Shown piece after piece: positions 10,091 to 18,247 of a stretch of 58,940 nucleotides of DNA. The stretch lies in contig JAISUM010000072.1 in NCBI GenBank assembly GCA_031272095.1, positions 1 to 58,940 on the forward strand. The letters run 5' to 3'. Both the position numbers and the translations under genes were made by a program. The DNA comes from Candidatus Symbiothrix sp. (GTDB lineage: Bacteria > Bacteroidota > Bacteroidia > Bacteroidales > Azobacteroidaceae). Within the stretch, counting starts at the first letter, position 1, and each line of letters opens with the position of its first letter. The notes under the pieces were generated by a model. It did not search any database. It saw nothing but the letters and a program-made list of their open reading frames with translations, and was not told the DNA's origin.

Positions 10091-10438
10091 ATGCCACGTT
10101 CAGTGAATCATGTAGCCTCAAGGGCTAAAAGAAAAAGAATCCTCAAATTGACAAGAGGATATTACGGCGCCCGCAAAAACGTGTGGACCGTAGCCAAAAA
10201 CACTTGGGAAAAAGGTTTGACTTACGCTTTTCGCGATCGCCGAGCCAAAAAACGTAATTTCCGCGCTTTGTGGATCCAACGTATCAATGCAGCCGCCCGT
10301 TTGGAAGGTTTGTCTTACTCCAAATTAATGGGCGCTTTGCATAAAGCCGGTGTAGAAATTAATCGTAAAGTCTTGGCAGACTTGGCGATGAATCATCCCG
10401 AAGCGTTCAAAGCCATAGTAAAAAAAGCAGTGAAGTAA
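10091..10438 (+). CDS. rplT: 50S ribosomal protein L20
   Basis: A 115-residue L20 protein ([18 protein letters not shown], then [14 protein letters not shown]), needed for early large-subunit assembly. In other bacteria L20 also represses its own operon by binding mRNA; the 113-bp gap before this gene could hold such a site but I cannot show one. The gene is followed at once by a strong terminator. Confidence 0.97.
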   Translation: MPRSVNHVASRAKRKRILKLTRGYYGARKNVWTVAKNTWEKGLTYAFRDRRAKKRNFRALWIQRINAAARLEGLSYSKLMGALHKAGVEINRKVLADLAMNHPEAFKAIVKKAVK

Positions 10439-10458
10439 ATTTTATGTTTCATTTGACA

Positions 10459-10503
10459 GAAGACGTTTCAAAAGTCGATCTTTTTGAACGTCTTCTTTTT
10501 TTA
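10459..10503 (+). terminator. Intrinsic terminator after rplT
   Basis: GAAGACGTT... and ...AACGTCTTC form a stem of roughly 15 bp with minor imperfections, followed by a run of eight T. The next gene starts only 2 bases after the T-run. Confidence 0.9.
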
Positions 10504-10505
10504 TT

Positions 10506-11396
10506 ATGCTGTCTATTCTGTTGCCCGTCTATAATTTTCCTTGCCTGAAATTGGTCAAAACCCTGTCGGAACAAGGATCTAAATTGTCCATCCCATTTGA
10601 AATCATTTGTATGGACGACGCCTCTACGCAATATCGCAAAGAAAATCAGGCAATCGCCGCTGTTCCGCACGCCAGGTATATTGAATTGCCGGAAAATATC
10701 GGCAGAAGCCGAATCCGCAATCGCTTGGCTGCGCAGGCAAAATACGACAACTTGCTCTTTATGGATTGCGATTCGGAAATTCGCACTCCCGATTATATAG
10801 CAAAATATGTAGCAACAATTCAAGACCGCGATTTTGTGTCGGGTGGTACCTTGTATGCATCGCAACCGCCTTCCGACCACCAATATTACCTGCATTGGAA
10901 ATACGGCGTCCATCGAGAACCGAAACCGAATACACAATGCAAAGCCGTTTTCACCTCCAATAATTTTCTGATTAAGAAAAAAATCATCCTGAAATATCCA
11001 TTCAATGAAAATATTGTGCGATACGGACATGAAGATACCATTTTTCAGTTAGAATTGGAGCAACATGGAATCCGTTTGCAGTACATCGTCAATCCGGTGG
11101 TACATATCGGTTTGGAAACCAATCGGGCTTTTCTTTCCAAAACAGAAGATAGCATCAGAAATTTGTATGATATGTATCGGTCGGGAATATTGGACAATTT
11201 CAATATCAAAAAAATTCGTTTGTTATACACCTATCTTTGTTTGAAAAAATATCATCTAACCCGTTTTTTGGTCATAACAGCGCCGATAATCCGAATCATT
11301 CATCGCAAAATAAACTTTGGAAAACATCCGAATTTAATTTTGTTTGATGTGTATAAATTGGCGTTTTTGAGTCGAATTTTTTATGATAAATCGTGA
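10506..11396 (+). CDS. Glycosyltransferase family 2 protein
   Basis: A 296-residue inverting GT-A glycosyltransferase. It opens with MLSILLPVYN, followed by FEIICMDDAST, the NIGRSRIRNRLA helix, and the metal-binding LFMDCDSEI (near residue 84), all standard for GT2. HEDTIFQLELEQHG near 180 fits the ED acid/base region. A specific sugar or pathway cannot be assigned and no polysaccharide cluster surrounds it. Its start lies directly behind the rplT terminator and no TAnnTTTG promoter is visible in between, so it depends on read-through or on a promoter inside rplT. Confidence 0.85.
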   Translation: MLSILLPVYNFPCLKLVKTLSEQGSKLSIPFEIICMDDASTQYRKENQAIAAVPHARYIELPENIGRSRIRNRLAAQAKYDNLLFMDCDSEIRTPDYIAKYVATIQDRDFVSGGTLYASQPPSDHQYYLHWKYGVHREPKPNTQCKAVFTSNNFLIKKKIILKYPFNENIVRYGHEDTIFQLELEQHGIRLQYIVNPVVHIGLETNRAFLSKTEDSIRNLYDMYRSGILDNFNIKKIRLLYTYLCLKKYHLTRFLVITAPIIRIIHRKINFGKHPNLILFDVYKLAFLSRIFYDKS

Positions 11397-11463
11397 AAAA
11401 ACCCTTAAAAAACGTCCCAAATGAATTTTTAACAAATATTTCTTCAAAAAAATGGGCGAAACA

Positions 11464-11494
11464 TTTGCATAATTTCATAGAAATATTACCTTTG
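11464..11494 (+). promoter_or_regulatory. Promoter of histone-like gene
   Basis: TTTG at 11464-11467, 19 bases, TACCTTTG at 11487-11494: a near-ideal Bacteroidetes promoter 25 bases ahead of the start codon. Confidence 0.8.
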
Positions 11495-11519
11495 CAAGCG
11501 ATTTTCAAATAATAAAGTT

Positions 11520-11693
11520 ATGAAGAAGTTAGTAGAAAGTTTAAACGAGCAATTTGCAGCCTTTTCTAAAGACGCTGCAGCACAAGTGGAAAACGGAAAC
11601 AAAGCAGCGGGTACCCGCGCCAGAAAAGTTTCTTTGGGAATTGAAAAAGCTTTGAAAGAATTCCGTAAGCAATCCATCGCAGCCGCTAAGTAA
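11520..11693 (+). CDS. Histone H1-like small basic protein
   Basis: A 57-residue lysine- and alanine-rich protein starting MKKLVESLNEQFAAF, with the motif QVENGNKAAGTRARK and ending QSIAAAK. This matches the small histone H1/Hc1-like family common in Bacteroidetes, thought to bind DNA. It is predicted helical with no membrane segment. The gene is monocistronic, with its own strong promoter and terminator, which suggests high expression. The family call is from recalled sequence pattern; the exact cellular role is not established. Confidence 0.8.
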   Translation: MKKLVESLNEQFAAFSKDAAAQVENGNKAAGTRARKVSLGIEKALKEFRKQSIAAAK

Positions 11694-11720
11694 AATGGAC
11701 TGTGATTGTTAGACAATGGG

Positions 11721-11772
11721 AAATGAGGCAGGGTTAGTTTTGAAAGAGACTATCTGCCTCATTTTATTTTTA
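11721..11772 (+). terminator. Terminator after histone-like gene
   Basis: AAATGAGGCAG (11721-11731) pairs perfectly with CTGCCTCATTT (11754-11764), followed by a T-rich stretch. Confidence 0.85.
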
Positions 11773-11812
11773 ATTATCTGTTTTAAGTAATAAATTTATA
11801 TTTCATTGTACA

Positions 11813-12463
11813 ATGAACGTCAATAACATTTTAAGTGTCTTTACGCCGAAAGACGTCAAATTTTTGCCGTTATTAAAAGATTTATCCGACACGATGGTCA
11901 AGGCAAGCGGTTTATTAAACGATTTGTTTGCTTTTACCGAAAGGGATCAGCGTCCGGAGATTTGTCGGCTGATTAAAGTAGAAGAATCCGCAGGGGATAA
12001 AATATCAGCTCGGATTTCAAAAGAGTTGAATAATACTTTCATTACGCCCTTCGACCGCGAAGATATCAATGCACTTGCGGATAAAATCGAGGAAGTAATA
12101 GACGTCATCAATCGTGCAGCGCACAAAGTTTTGCTCTATAATCCGGGCAAATTTCCCATTCATGCCATTCAGCTGACGGAAATTATACAGCAAGGAACGC
12201 TGGAAATTCAGGGCGCCGTGTATGGTCTGAAAACCTTCAAAAAATCGGACATCGTATTTCGTAAGCATTACAAAGAAATCAAGGCATTGGAAGAACAAGC
12301 GGACGGCGTTTACGAAAAAGGTATTATGGATTTGTTTCGCAACGAAAAAGACACGATTGAGTTGATCAAGTTGAAAGAAATCATTCAGGAATTGGAAAAG
12401 ACTGCCAACAAAGTAAATACGACCGGAAAAGTATTGAAAACCATTTTTGTCAAATACGCCTAA
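11813..12463 (+). CDS. DUF47 (PhoU-like) phosphate transport accessory protein
   Basis: A 216-residue all-helical protein of the DUF47/PhoU-like family, with paired helical repeats and acidic metal-binding patterns such as EESAGDKISARI and EEVIDVINRAAHKVLLY. Such proteins are almost always encoded directly before a Pit phosphate permease and are believed to regulate it. Here the permease gene follows 15 bp downstream. No TAnnTTTG promoter is obvious in the gap after the preceding terminator. Confidence 0.9.
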   Translation: MNVNNILSVFTPKDVKFLPLLKDLSDTMVKASGLLNDLFAFTERDQRPEICRLIKVEESAGDKISARISKELNNTFITPFDREDINALADKIEEVIDVINRAAHKVLLYNPGKFPIHAIQLTEIIQQGTLEIQGAVYGLKTFKKSDIVFRKHYKEIKALEEQADGVYEKGIMDLFRNEKDTIELIKLKEIIQELEKTANKVNTTGKVLKTIFVKYA

Positions 12464-12478
12464 TCAGACACAAATATT

Positions 12479-13522
12479 ATGGTACTATTGTTCAGTATTA
12501 TTGTTTTGGCATTGATATTCGATTACATCAACGGATTTCATGATGCTGCCAACTCCATATCCACAGTGGTAACGACGAAAGTGCTTACGCCGGTACAGGC
12601 AGTTTTGTGGGCGGCGTTTTTTAATTTTGTGGCATTCTTTTTAGCAAAATATTGGTTGGGATTCAAGATTGCAGAGACTGTTTCTAAAACCGTCATTGCA
12701 GAGTATGTTACCCTGCCGGTTATTCTGTCTGCCTTGATAGCCGCTATTATTTGGAATTTAGCTACTTGGTGGTTTGCCATACCCTCGTCGTCGTCGCATA
12801 CGCTTTTGGGCAGTCTTGCGGGCGCAGCAATCGCCTACGGAGGTTTCAATTCCATCCATTACACGGGACATAACGGAATGATCGTCATTATTGCATTTAT
12901 TGCTATCGCACCGCTGATCGGTATGATTGCCGGTGTGATTGTTACGGTGATCACCTTGCATCTTGCCAAAAAAATGAAGCCCAAAAATGCAGAAAGGCGA
13001 TTCCGACATTTGCAGCTATTGTCGTCGGCGTGGTTGAGTATTACTCACGGATTGAATGATTCGACCAAAGTGATGGGCGTTATCGGCGTGTCGTTAATTG
13101 CTTATAATGCCTCCGTAGGCAGCGAAACTTTGCCTCATTGGTTACGGCTCTCCACGATGAAAGATATTCATGACTGGGTGCCTTTCGCCTGTTTTACGGC
13201 AATCGCATTGGGAACATTGTCGGGCGGTTGGAAAATAGTCAAAACGATGGGCAACAAAATCACCAAATTGACGGCGGTGGAAGGTTTCTGTTCGCAAATG
13301 GCGAGTTCGATCACCTTGCAGATGACCGAACAGATGGGTATTCCGGTCAGCACCACACACGTGATTTCCGGCGGTATTATGGGCGTAGGCGCAGTCAAAC
13401 GATTGTCTGCAGTGCGTTGGAGCGTAACCATTAATCTGTTGTGGGCGTGGGTTTTGACCATTCCGGTCAGCGCATTGTTAGCGGCAGGGATCTACAGCCT
13501 TATCCATTTGTTTGGCGTATAG
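12479..13522 (+). CDS. pit: Low-affinity inorganic phosphate transporter (Pit family)
   Basis: A 347-residue polytopic membrane protein of the PiT family, which moves metal-phosphate with protons or sodium. Both halves of the internal duplication carry the family signature: DYINGFHDAANSISTVV near residue 12, with FNFVAFF after it, and THGLNDSTKVMGV plus STTHVISGGIMGVGA in the second half. It is paired with the DUF47 gene. Its last 23 bases overlap the convergent dtd gene. Confidence 0.94.
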   Translation: MVLLFSIIVLALIFDYINGFHDAANSISTVVTTKVLTPVQAVLWAAFFNFVAFFLAKYWLGFKIAETVSKTVIAEYVTLPVILSALIAAIIWNLATWWFAIPSSSSHTLLGSLAGAAIAYGGFNSIHYTGHNGMIVIIAFIAIAPLIGMIAGVIVTVITLHLAKKMKPKNAERRFRHLQLLSSAWLSITHGLNDSTKVMGVIGVSLIAYNASVGSETLPHWLRLSTMKDIHDWVPFACFTAIALGTLSGGWKIVKTMGNKITKLTAVEGFCSQMASSITLQMTEQMGIPVSTTHVISGGIMGVGAVKRLSAVRWSVTINLLWAWVLTIPVSALLAAGIYSLIHLFGV

Positions 13523-13967
13523 TGCTCTTGCTGTCGATCCAGATAGTTACCGGACCGTCATTGATGAGTTCGACCTGCATATCGGCGCCGAAAACGCCGG
13601 TAGCTACGGGTTTTCCGAAAAACAGGCTTAAATCCTTGCAAAATTGTTCGTAAAGCGGGATGGAAATTTCCGGTTTGGCAGCATGAATATACGAAGGTCG
13701 ATTGCCCTTGTGCGTAGTCGCCAATAAAGTGAATTGACTGACACAAAGTATTTCTCCGTTGATGTCCATTACAGAGCGATTCATCACGCCATTGTCATCG
13801 TTGAAAATACGCAAATTGACTATCTTTTTTACCAAATAATTCACATCGGACGGCGTGTCTTCACATTCGATTCCGAGAAGAATCAACAAGCCTTGTCCGA
13901 TAGCCGAATGGAGTTGTTCGCGGATCGTAACGGACGCTTTCCGAACTCGTTGGATGACTACGCGCAA
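13500..13967 (-). CDS. dtd: D-aminoacyl-tRNA deacylase
   Basis: A 155-residue DTD enzyme that removes D-amino acids wrongly attached to tRNA. It begins MRVVIQRVRKASVTI and carries the two active-site motifs, SQFTL (near 80) and NDGPVT (near 137). The C-terminus extends about ten residues past the usual DS end and overlaps the 3' end of the convergent pit gene. It lies 12 bp downstream of the pyridoxal kinase gene on the same strand. Confidence 0.95.
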   Translation of the reverse strand: MRVVIQRVRKASVTIREQLHSAIGQGLLILLGIECEDTPSDVNYLVKKIVNLRIFNDDNGVMNRSVMDINGEILCVSQFTLLATTHKGNRPSYIHAAKPEISIPLYEQFCKDLSLFFGKPVATGVFGADMQVELINDGPVTIWIDSKSTIRQTNG

Positions 13968-13979
13968 AATTTCGACGGA

Positions 13980-14831
13980 TTAAATCAGTTTCAAATCTTT
14001 CAGCAATTCCGGCAGACTTTGTTCAAAATGAACGCCAAAACGAAGGTCTGTACCTGCCGCCGCTGTCTTTCTGATAGCCGAAGTCGTAAAACGCACAGCC
14101 ACAGCCGCCGCCTCCGCCAGCGTGAACTCGTTCAACAATGCCGCCAGCAAAGCCGAGCCAAATACGTCGCCTGTGCCGTGATAATACCCCGAAATATGTT
14201 GATCAAAAGCGTAAGACACTTTGTCGCTGTCGGCGTCATAAGTGGCTGCACCCAATTCTGCATCGTTGAAATATACGCCGGTCAAAACAATTTTTCGGGG
14301 ACCAATCGCACTTAATTTTTTCAATACAGATTCGATATAATCCTGCGTATAAGGACCGGGGTTGTAGGGTTCATCCAACAACAGCGCCGCTTCGGTCAGG
14401 TTAGGAACAATGATATCGGCTTTTTTACAGAGTTTTTTCATTCCGGCAGGAAATTCTTTCGGAAAAATCTTATACAGTTCGCCATTATCAGCCATCACCG
14501 GATCGACCAAGATCAGGTTGTGGTCTGTTTTGAAATCGTCGAAGAAACGACCGACCAAATCCAACTGTTCAAACGATCCCAAAAAACCTGTATAAATGGC
14601 GTCAAATTGTATATTGAGCGATTTCCAATGGGCGGCTATGGGCGCAATATCTTCCGTCAAATCGCGATAGGTAAAACCGGTAAAACCGCCGGTATGGGTA
14701 GATAATACGGCTGTCGGCAAGACAGTAGTTTCGATGCCGGCAGCGGAAATAATAGGCAAGGCAACCGTCAATGAACATTTGCCGAAGCCTGAAATGTCGT
14801 GGATTGCAGCGACTCGTTTCAATTCTTTCAT
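13980..14831 (-). CDS. pdxY: Pyridoxal/pyridoxamine kinase
   Basis: A 283-residue ribokinase-fold kinase that phosphorylates B6 vitamers in the salvage pathway. Visible features are the N-terminal HDISGFGKCSLTVALPIISA, the lid region STHTGGFTG, DPVMADNG near 140, NLTEAALLL, and the anion-hole motif GTGDVFGSALLAALL near 225 with the catalytic Asp. This pattern is that of PdxY/PdxK rather than ThiD. Which vitamer is preferred cannot be told. It lies between fabD and dtd in a minus-strand series. Confidence 0.87.
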   Translation of the reverse strand: MKELKRVAAIHDISGFGKCSLTVALPIISAAGIETTVLPTAVLSTHTGGFTGFTYRDLTEDIAPIAAHWKSLNIQFDAIYTGFLGSFEQLDLVGRFFDDFKTDHNLILVDPVMADNGELYKIFPKEFPAGMKKLCKKADIIVPNLTEAALLLDEPYNPGPYTQDYIESVLKKLSAIGPRKIVLTGVYFNDAELGAATYDADSDKVSYAFDQHISGYYHGTGDVFGSALLAALLNEFTLAEAAAVAVRFTTSAIRKTAAAGTDLRFGVHFEQSLPELLKDLKLI

Positions 14832-14855
14832 TGGTGTAAATGTAGTTTTTTTATG

Positions 14856-15734
14856 TTACGATATGCCGTTCAGAATGGCGGTATCATCAATTTTCTTAAT
14901 TAAACCCTGTAAAACAGCGCCGGGACCGATCTCTGTGAACTGTTTGGCGCCGTCGGCAATCATGTGTTGAACCGATTGTGTCCATTTGACGGGAGCGGTC
15001 AGTTGCGCGATCAAATTGGCTTTGATAGTCGCCGGATCTTTTTCGCCGACGGTGCTGACATTTTGATAGACAGGGCAGATGGGTGCATCAAATTTTGTTG
15101 CCTCAATCGCTTCTGCAAGTTTGGTGCGAGCCGATTCCATCAATGGAGAATGAAAAGCGCCGCCGACTTTCAGTTTTAATGCACGTTTGGCGCCTGCTGC
15201 CAATAGTTGTTCGCAAGCAGCGTCAATGCCGGTCAAAGTACCGGAAATCACGATTTGTCCGGGACAATTATAATTTGCAGGGACAACGATATCGTCTATC
15301 TTGGCGCAAATTTCTTCGACTGTTTCATTGGATAAGCCCAAAATGGCTGCCATTGTGCCGGGGTTTTGTTCGCCTGCTTTCTGCATTGCCAAAGCGCGTT
15401 GATAGACCAATTTCAGACCTTCTTCAAACGCCAACGACTGTGCGGCAACCAATGCCGAAAATTCGCCCAGCGAATGTCCGGCGGTCATATCGGGCTGTTC
15501 CTTTTTATCCAAAGTTTTGGACAAAATGACCGAATGGAGGAAAATTGCGGGTTGGGTAACTTTGGTCTGACGTAAATCTTCGTCCGTGCCTGTAAACATT
15601 ATATCGGTAATACGAAAACCCAGAATATCGTTTGCCTGTTCAAACAGATTGCGAGCAAGAACAGACTCTTTGTATAAATCGGCTCCCATACCTGTAAATT
15701 GCGCTCCCTGTCCGGGAAAAACAAAAACTTTCAT
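14856..15734 (-). CDS. fabD: Malonyl CoA-ACP transacylase
   Basis: A 292-residue FabD that loads malonyl groups onto acyl carrier protein for fatty acid synthesis. It has the start MKVFVFPGQGAQ, the nucleophile elbow GHSLGEF (Ser near 93), and the active-site His in GGAFHSPLM near 195. The length is standard. Other fab genes are not in the window. A -7 element on the minus strand lies 34 bases before the start. Confidence 0.96.
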   Translation of the reverse strand: MKVFVFPGQGAQFTGMGADLYKESVLARNLFEQANDILGFRITDIMFTGTDEDLRQTKVTQPAIFLHSVILSKTLDKKEQPDMTAGHSLGEFSALVAAQSLAFEEGLKLVYQRALAMQKAGEQNPGTMAAILGLSNETVEEICAKIDDIVVPANYNCPGQIVISGTLTGIDAACEQLLAAGAKRALKLKVGGAFHSPLMESARTKLAEAIEATKFDAPICPVYQNVSTVGEKDPATIKANLIAQLTAPVKWTQSVQHMIADGAKQFTEIGPGAVLQGLIKKIDDTAILNGIS

Positions 15735-15767
15735 TGATTATTTGTTTTAAAAATTAATTTCGGGGTG

Positions 15768-15775
15768 CAAAGGTA
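15768..15775 (-). promoter_or_regulatory. Promoter -7 element of fabD
   Basis: TACCTTTG on the minus strand. No clear -33 TTTG is seen at the expected distance. It is back to back with the -7 element of the GT2 gene at 15819. Confidence 0.6.
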
Positions 15776-15818
15776 CAAAATAATTATGAAACATGACCTA
15801 TAAATGGCAAATTATGCT

Positions 15819-15826
15819 TATCTTTG
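15819..15826 (+). promoter_or_regulatory. Promoter -7 element of GT2 gene
   Basis: TATCTTTG on the plus strand, 23 bases before the ATG at 15850. Its place rules out the more upstream start of the open frame at 15793. Confidence 0.6.
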
Positions 15827-15849
15827 TTGGCAATTTAGAATTAAAAACA

Positions 15850-16680
15850 ATGAAATTATCAATCGTTACGGTGAATTTTAATGATGCGCAAGGCTTAAAA
15901 AAAACAATTGAAAGCGTTGTGTCGCAAACATTTAGCGATTACGAATATATTGTGATAGATGGCAATTCGACCGACAACAGCCTTGCTGTTATCAAAGAAA
16001 GTTTGGGCAAACGCGGACATTGGTTGAGCGAGCCGGATACCGGTATTTATAATGCGATGAACAAAGGAATCGCGATGGCGAAAGGCGATTATATTCAATT
16101 TTTGAATAGCGGCGACACGCTGTATTCCGATACCGTTTTGGACGAAATTTTTTCGCAGGAACATACGGCGGATATGCTCACCGGAGCCATTGTGCGCCAA
16201 TATCAATATGCCGAAGTGGTGGATAAAGGGCAGTTGTATGTACGGCTAAAAAAGGGTGAGCAGTTAACTTTGATGGATTTTTATTTAGGCACGTTACCGC
16301 ATCAGGCGACTTTCATTCGACGCGACCTCTTTCAGAAATATGGGATGTATGATGAACGGTTTCGCATTGTTGCCGACTGGTTGTTTTTTTTAAAAACAAT
16401 TGGTATTCACGGAGTTAGCATCGAATATGTAAACAAAATTATTGTACGTTTCGATTCTTATGGTGTCAGTAATATTGACGACGAAAAGTTAAAAACAGAA
16501 CGTGCGGCAGCATTGGCAAGCCTTTATCCGCCGTTTATCGTCAAAGACTATGATTTTTTTGAGAGCTACCACAAAATTTTCCGTTATGCTTGGGGCTATC
16601 GCTTGCTGCGTTTTTTGCAACGCAGTATCACTGTTTATGATATGACCCGTCAGCGGGTTAATCGGATTTTAAAACGTTGA
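15850..16680 (+). CDS. Glycosyltransferase family 2 protein (WcaA-like)
   Basis: A 276-residue inverting GT-A glycosyltransferase. It shows MKLSIVTVNFND, YIVIDGNSTDNS near 37, SEPDTGIYNAMNKGI near 64, and GDYIQFLNSGDTLY with the Asp pair near 85, a pattern typical of colanic-acid-type GT2 enzymes. The frame is open back to 15793, but the promoter -7 element lies between, so ATG 15850 is chosen. It is an isolated single gene and its substrate is unknown. Its last codons overlap the 3' end of the convergent chorismatase-like gene. Confidence 0.87.
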   Translation: MKLSIVTVNFNDAQGLKKTIESVVSQTFSDYEYIVIDGNSTDNSLAVIKESLGKRGHWLSEPDTGIYNAMNKGIAMAKGDYIQFLNSGDTLYSDTVLDEIFSQEHTADMLTGAIVRQYQYAEVVDKGQLYVRLKKGEQLTLMDFYLGTLPHQATFIRRDLFQKYGMYDERFRIVADWLFFLKTIGIHGVSIEYVNKIIVRFDSYGVSNIDDEKLKTERAAALASLYPPFIVKDYDFFESYHKIFRYAWGYRLLRFLQRSITVYDMTRQRVNRILKR

Positions 16681-17817
16681 AAATGAGTCGGGTAGGGCAT
16701 ACTCTCCTTCGATTTCGACCAATAAATCATCCCTGCAAATATCGGCTTTGACATACAGAATGGGAATGTTTCCGTATTTTTGTTGACAGATTTGTTCGAC
16801 GAGCGGTATGTCTTCGATGTTTTTGACATATACGCGCAAATAACAACTTTCGGTCTGTGGAATATCAATGCCCGCTTTTTCCAAATTTTCAAAATTGGTC
16901 AGCTGACTGATATTGTCGCAAGTTGTGTTCGTCTGTATTGCTATATCATTTTTGCCGATGGTTTGTTCGCCGATGATTGATGCTGTTCCGGATACAAAGA
17001 CAACGGCAAGTTCGGGTGTGCCGATGTATTTGGCGCGTTCAAAAAGCGGCGCTTTTTTAATTCCGGATTCTTTGAGTGGCGATCCGACCAATACTTCTTG
17101 TCCGTATTGATAGGCATTGACTTGATTCGGATTTTTCAACTCTCGTGTGAGCGTTTGCGAATTGGGTATCAGTGCTATAAAATCAATATTGACCATTCCG
17201 CAATCCATGCCGATGCCGGTAGCAGCCGGATATGACATTTTTCGTTTGTAGATTCCGTAATAATATTGCCTGATGTCGTTGAAGATCTGATAATTTTGAT
17301 ACAATCGCCCGTATGCCGCAGTAGTGTGCAAAATGCGCGGAATATAATTCCATTGCCGAATCACATGATCCATCGTGAAGTCTTCGATATAGAGCAGATT
17401 TTGCATCTGCTCAAAGGAATGCGAAACCTGTTCGCGGAAAGGCATATTTGCGTCATTTGCCGACATTCCGAATCCGAACAGCATTTTTCCGAAATTGGAT
17501 TGACAGAGGACATAATTGATGCCAAATGCTTGTTTATAAAGGAGTTTAGTATGTGTATTGAGCCAAACTTCCCAAGCGATGCCTACTGCTGACGGTTGCG
17601 CTATCACGCTGAAGGCAATGCATAATTGATATTTTTCAAACGTGCGTTTAATGATTTCACGTTTCGTTATAAAATCAAGGTCGTTATCCGCCGGGATAAA
17701 GATAGTAACTGCCACAATATACGCTTTTCTGAAAGGCTTCATGCTTCGTATTCCGAAATCAACGCTTTCTTCAAACGTTTTACGCAGTTTGGAGGAATAA
17801 AATGTTCGTTGCAGCAT
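16669..17817 (-). CDS. FkbO/XanB2-like chorismatase-family protein
   Basis: A 382-residue protein resembling the chorismatase family (FkbO, Hyg5, XanB2), which hydrolyses chorismate to dihydroxycyclohexadiene or hydroxybenzoate products, and whose C-terminal half has a RidA/YjgF-like fold. Supporting motifs are YPAATGIGMDCG near residue 200, FVSGTASIIGEQTIGKND near 280, and an ICQQKYGNIP..YVKADICRDDLLVEIEGE tail like that of RidA proteins. Substrate cannot be told from sequence, and recalled motif likeness is the only basis. Its ATG overlaps the bactofilin TGA (TGATG), so the two are translationally coupled. Confidence 0.65.
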   Translation of the reverse strand: MLQRTFYSSKLRKTFEESVDFGIRSMKPFRKAYIVAVTIFIPADNDLDFITKREIIKRTFEKYQLCIAFSVIAQPSAVGIAWEVWLNTHTKLLYKQAFGINYVLCQSNFGKMLFGFGMSANDANMPFREQVSHSFEQMQNLLYIEDFTMDHVIRQWNYIPRILHTTAAYGRLYQNYQIFNDIRQYYYGIYKRKMSYPAATGIGMDCGMVNIDFIALIPNSQTLTRELKNPNQVNAYQYGQEVLVGSPLKESGIKKAPLFERAKYIGTPELAVVFVSGTASIIGEQTIGKNDIAIQTNTTCDNISQLTNFENLEKAGIDIPQTESCYLRVYVKNIEDIPLVEQICQQKYGNIPILYVKADICRDDLLVEIEGEYALPDSFSTF

Positions 17818-18155
17818 CAGCTCATTTTACAAAATCCGTTTAAAAATGCGCCGGATTCAACCGAAAGTTGTCCGACTATCAACTCACCGACGATATTTCC
17901 CGAAGACTTGATATTCAGCGTTTCCCGCACGACGAGATTGCCTTTAATTTTGCCGAAAACGTCTAAATTATAGCAATGAATGTCTCCGGTAATTTCTGCT
18001 TGCGGACCTATTACCAATTTGCCGGAACAATCAACAGAACCTTCGATTTTGCCGTCAATCCGAAAATCTTCTTCTGCCGTAATATTTCCTTTGACCAATG
18101 TGCCGGTAGCTAAAGCGTTGTGCGCCATGCCTGTGGCATTGTGATGATTTTTCAT
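17817..18155 (-). CDS. Bactofilin (polymer-forming cytoskeletal protein)
   Basis: A 112-residue protein with a central right-handed beta-helix of the DUF583/bactofilin type: short turns such as GTLVKGNITAEEDFRIDGKIEGSVDC and GKLVIGPQAEITGDIHCYNLDVFGKIKGN, with short unstructured ends. Bactofilins polymerise without nucleotide and localise envelope enzymes. The ATG at 18155 is chosen over the open upstream frame (to 18209) because it starts MKNHHNATGM and sits 24 bases after a good promoter. The stop overlaps the start of the chorismatase-like gene. Confidence 0.88.
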   Translation of the reverse strand: MKNHHNATGMAHNALATGTLVKGNITAEEDFRIDGKIEGSVDCSGKLVIGPQAEITGDIHCYNLDVFGKIKGNLVVRETLNIKSSGNIVGELIVGQLSVESGAFLNGFCKMS

Positions 18156-18178
18156 AAGAATTACACTTTTTTGATATG

Positions 18179-18210
18179 CAAAGGTAGTTATTTGTTTGGA
18201 AGAAATCAAA
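18179..18210 (-). promoter_or_regulatory. Bactofilin promoter
   Basis: Minus-strand TTTG at 18210-18207, 20 bases, TACCTTTG at 18186-18179. Its -33 region is interleaved with that of the divergent folB promoter. Confidence 0.7.
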
Positions 18211-18226
18211 ATAAATTATACTTTTG
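18195..18226 (+). promoter_or_regulatory. folB promoter
   Basis: TTTG at 18195-18198, 20 bases, TACTTTTG at 18219-18226, 22 bases before the folB ATG. Confidence 0.65.
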
Positions 18227-18247
18227 CGCAATTTTTTATCAATAAAT

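Noticed and set aside
13734-14315. 193-codon plus-strand open frame opposite dtd and the pyridoxal kinase
   Set aside because: It is antisense to two well-supported genes, has no family motif and no promoter; codon bias of the real genes leaves few stops on the other strand.
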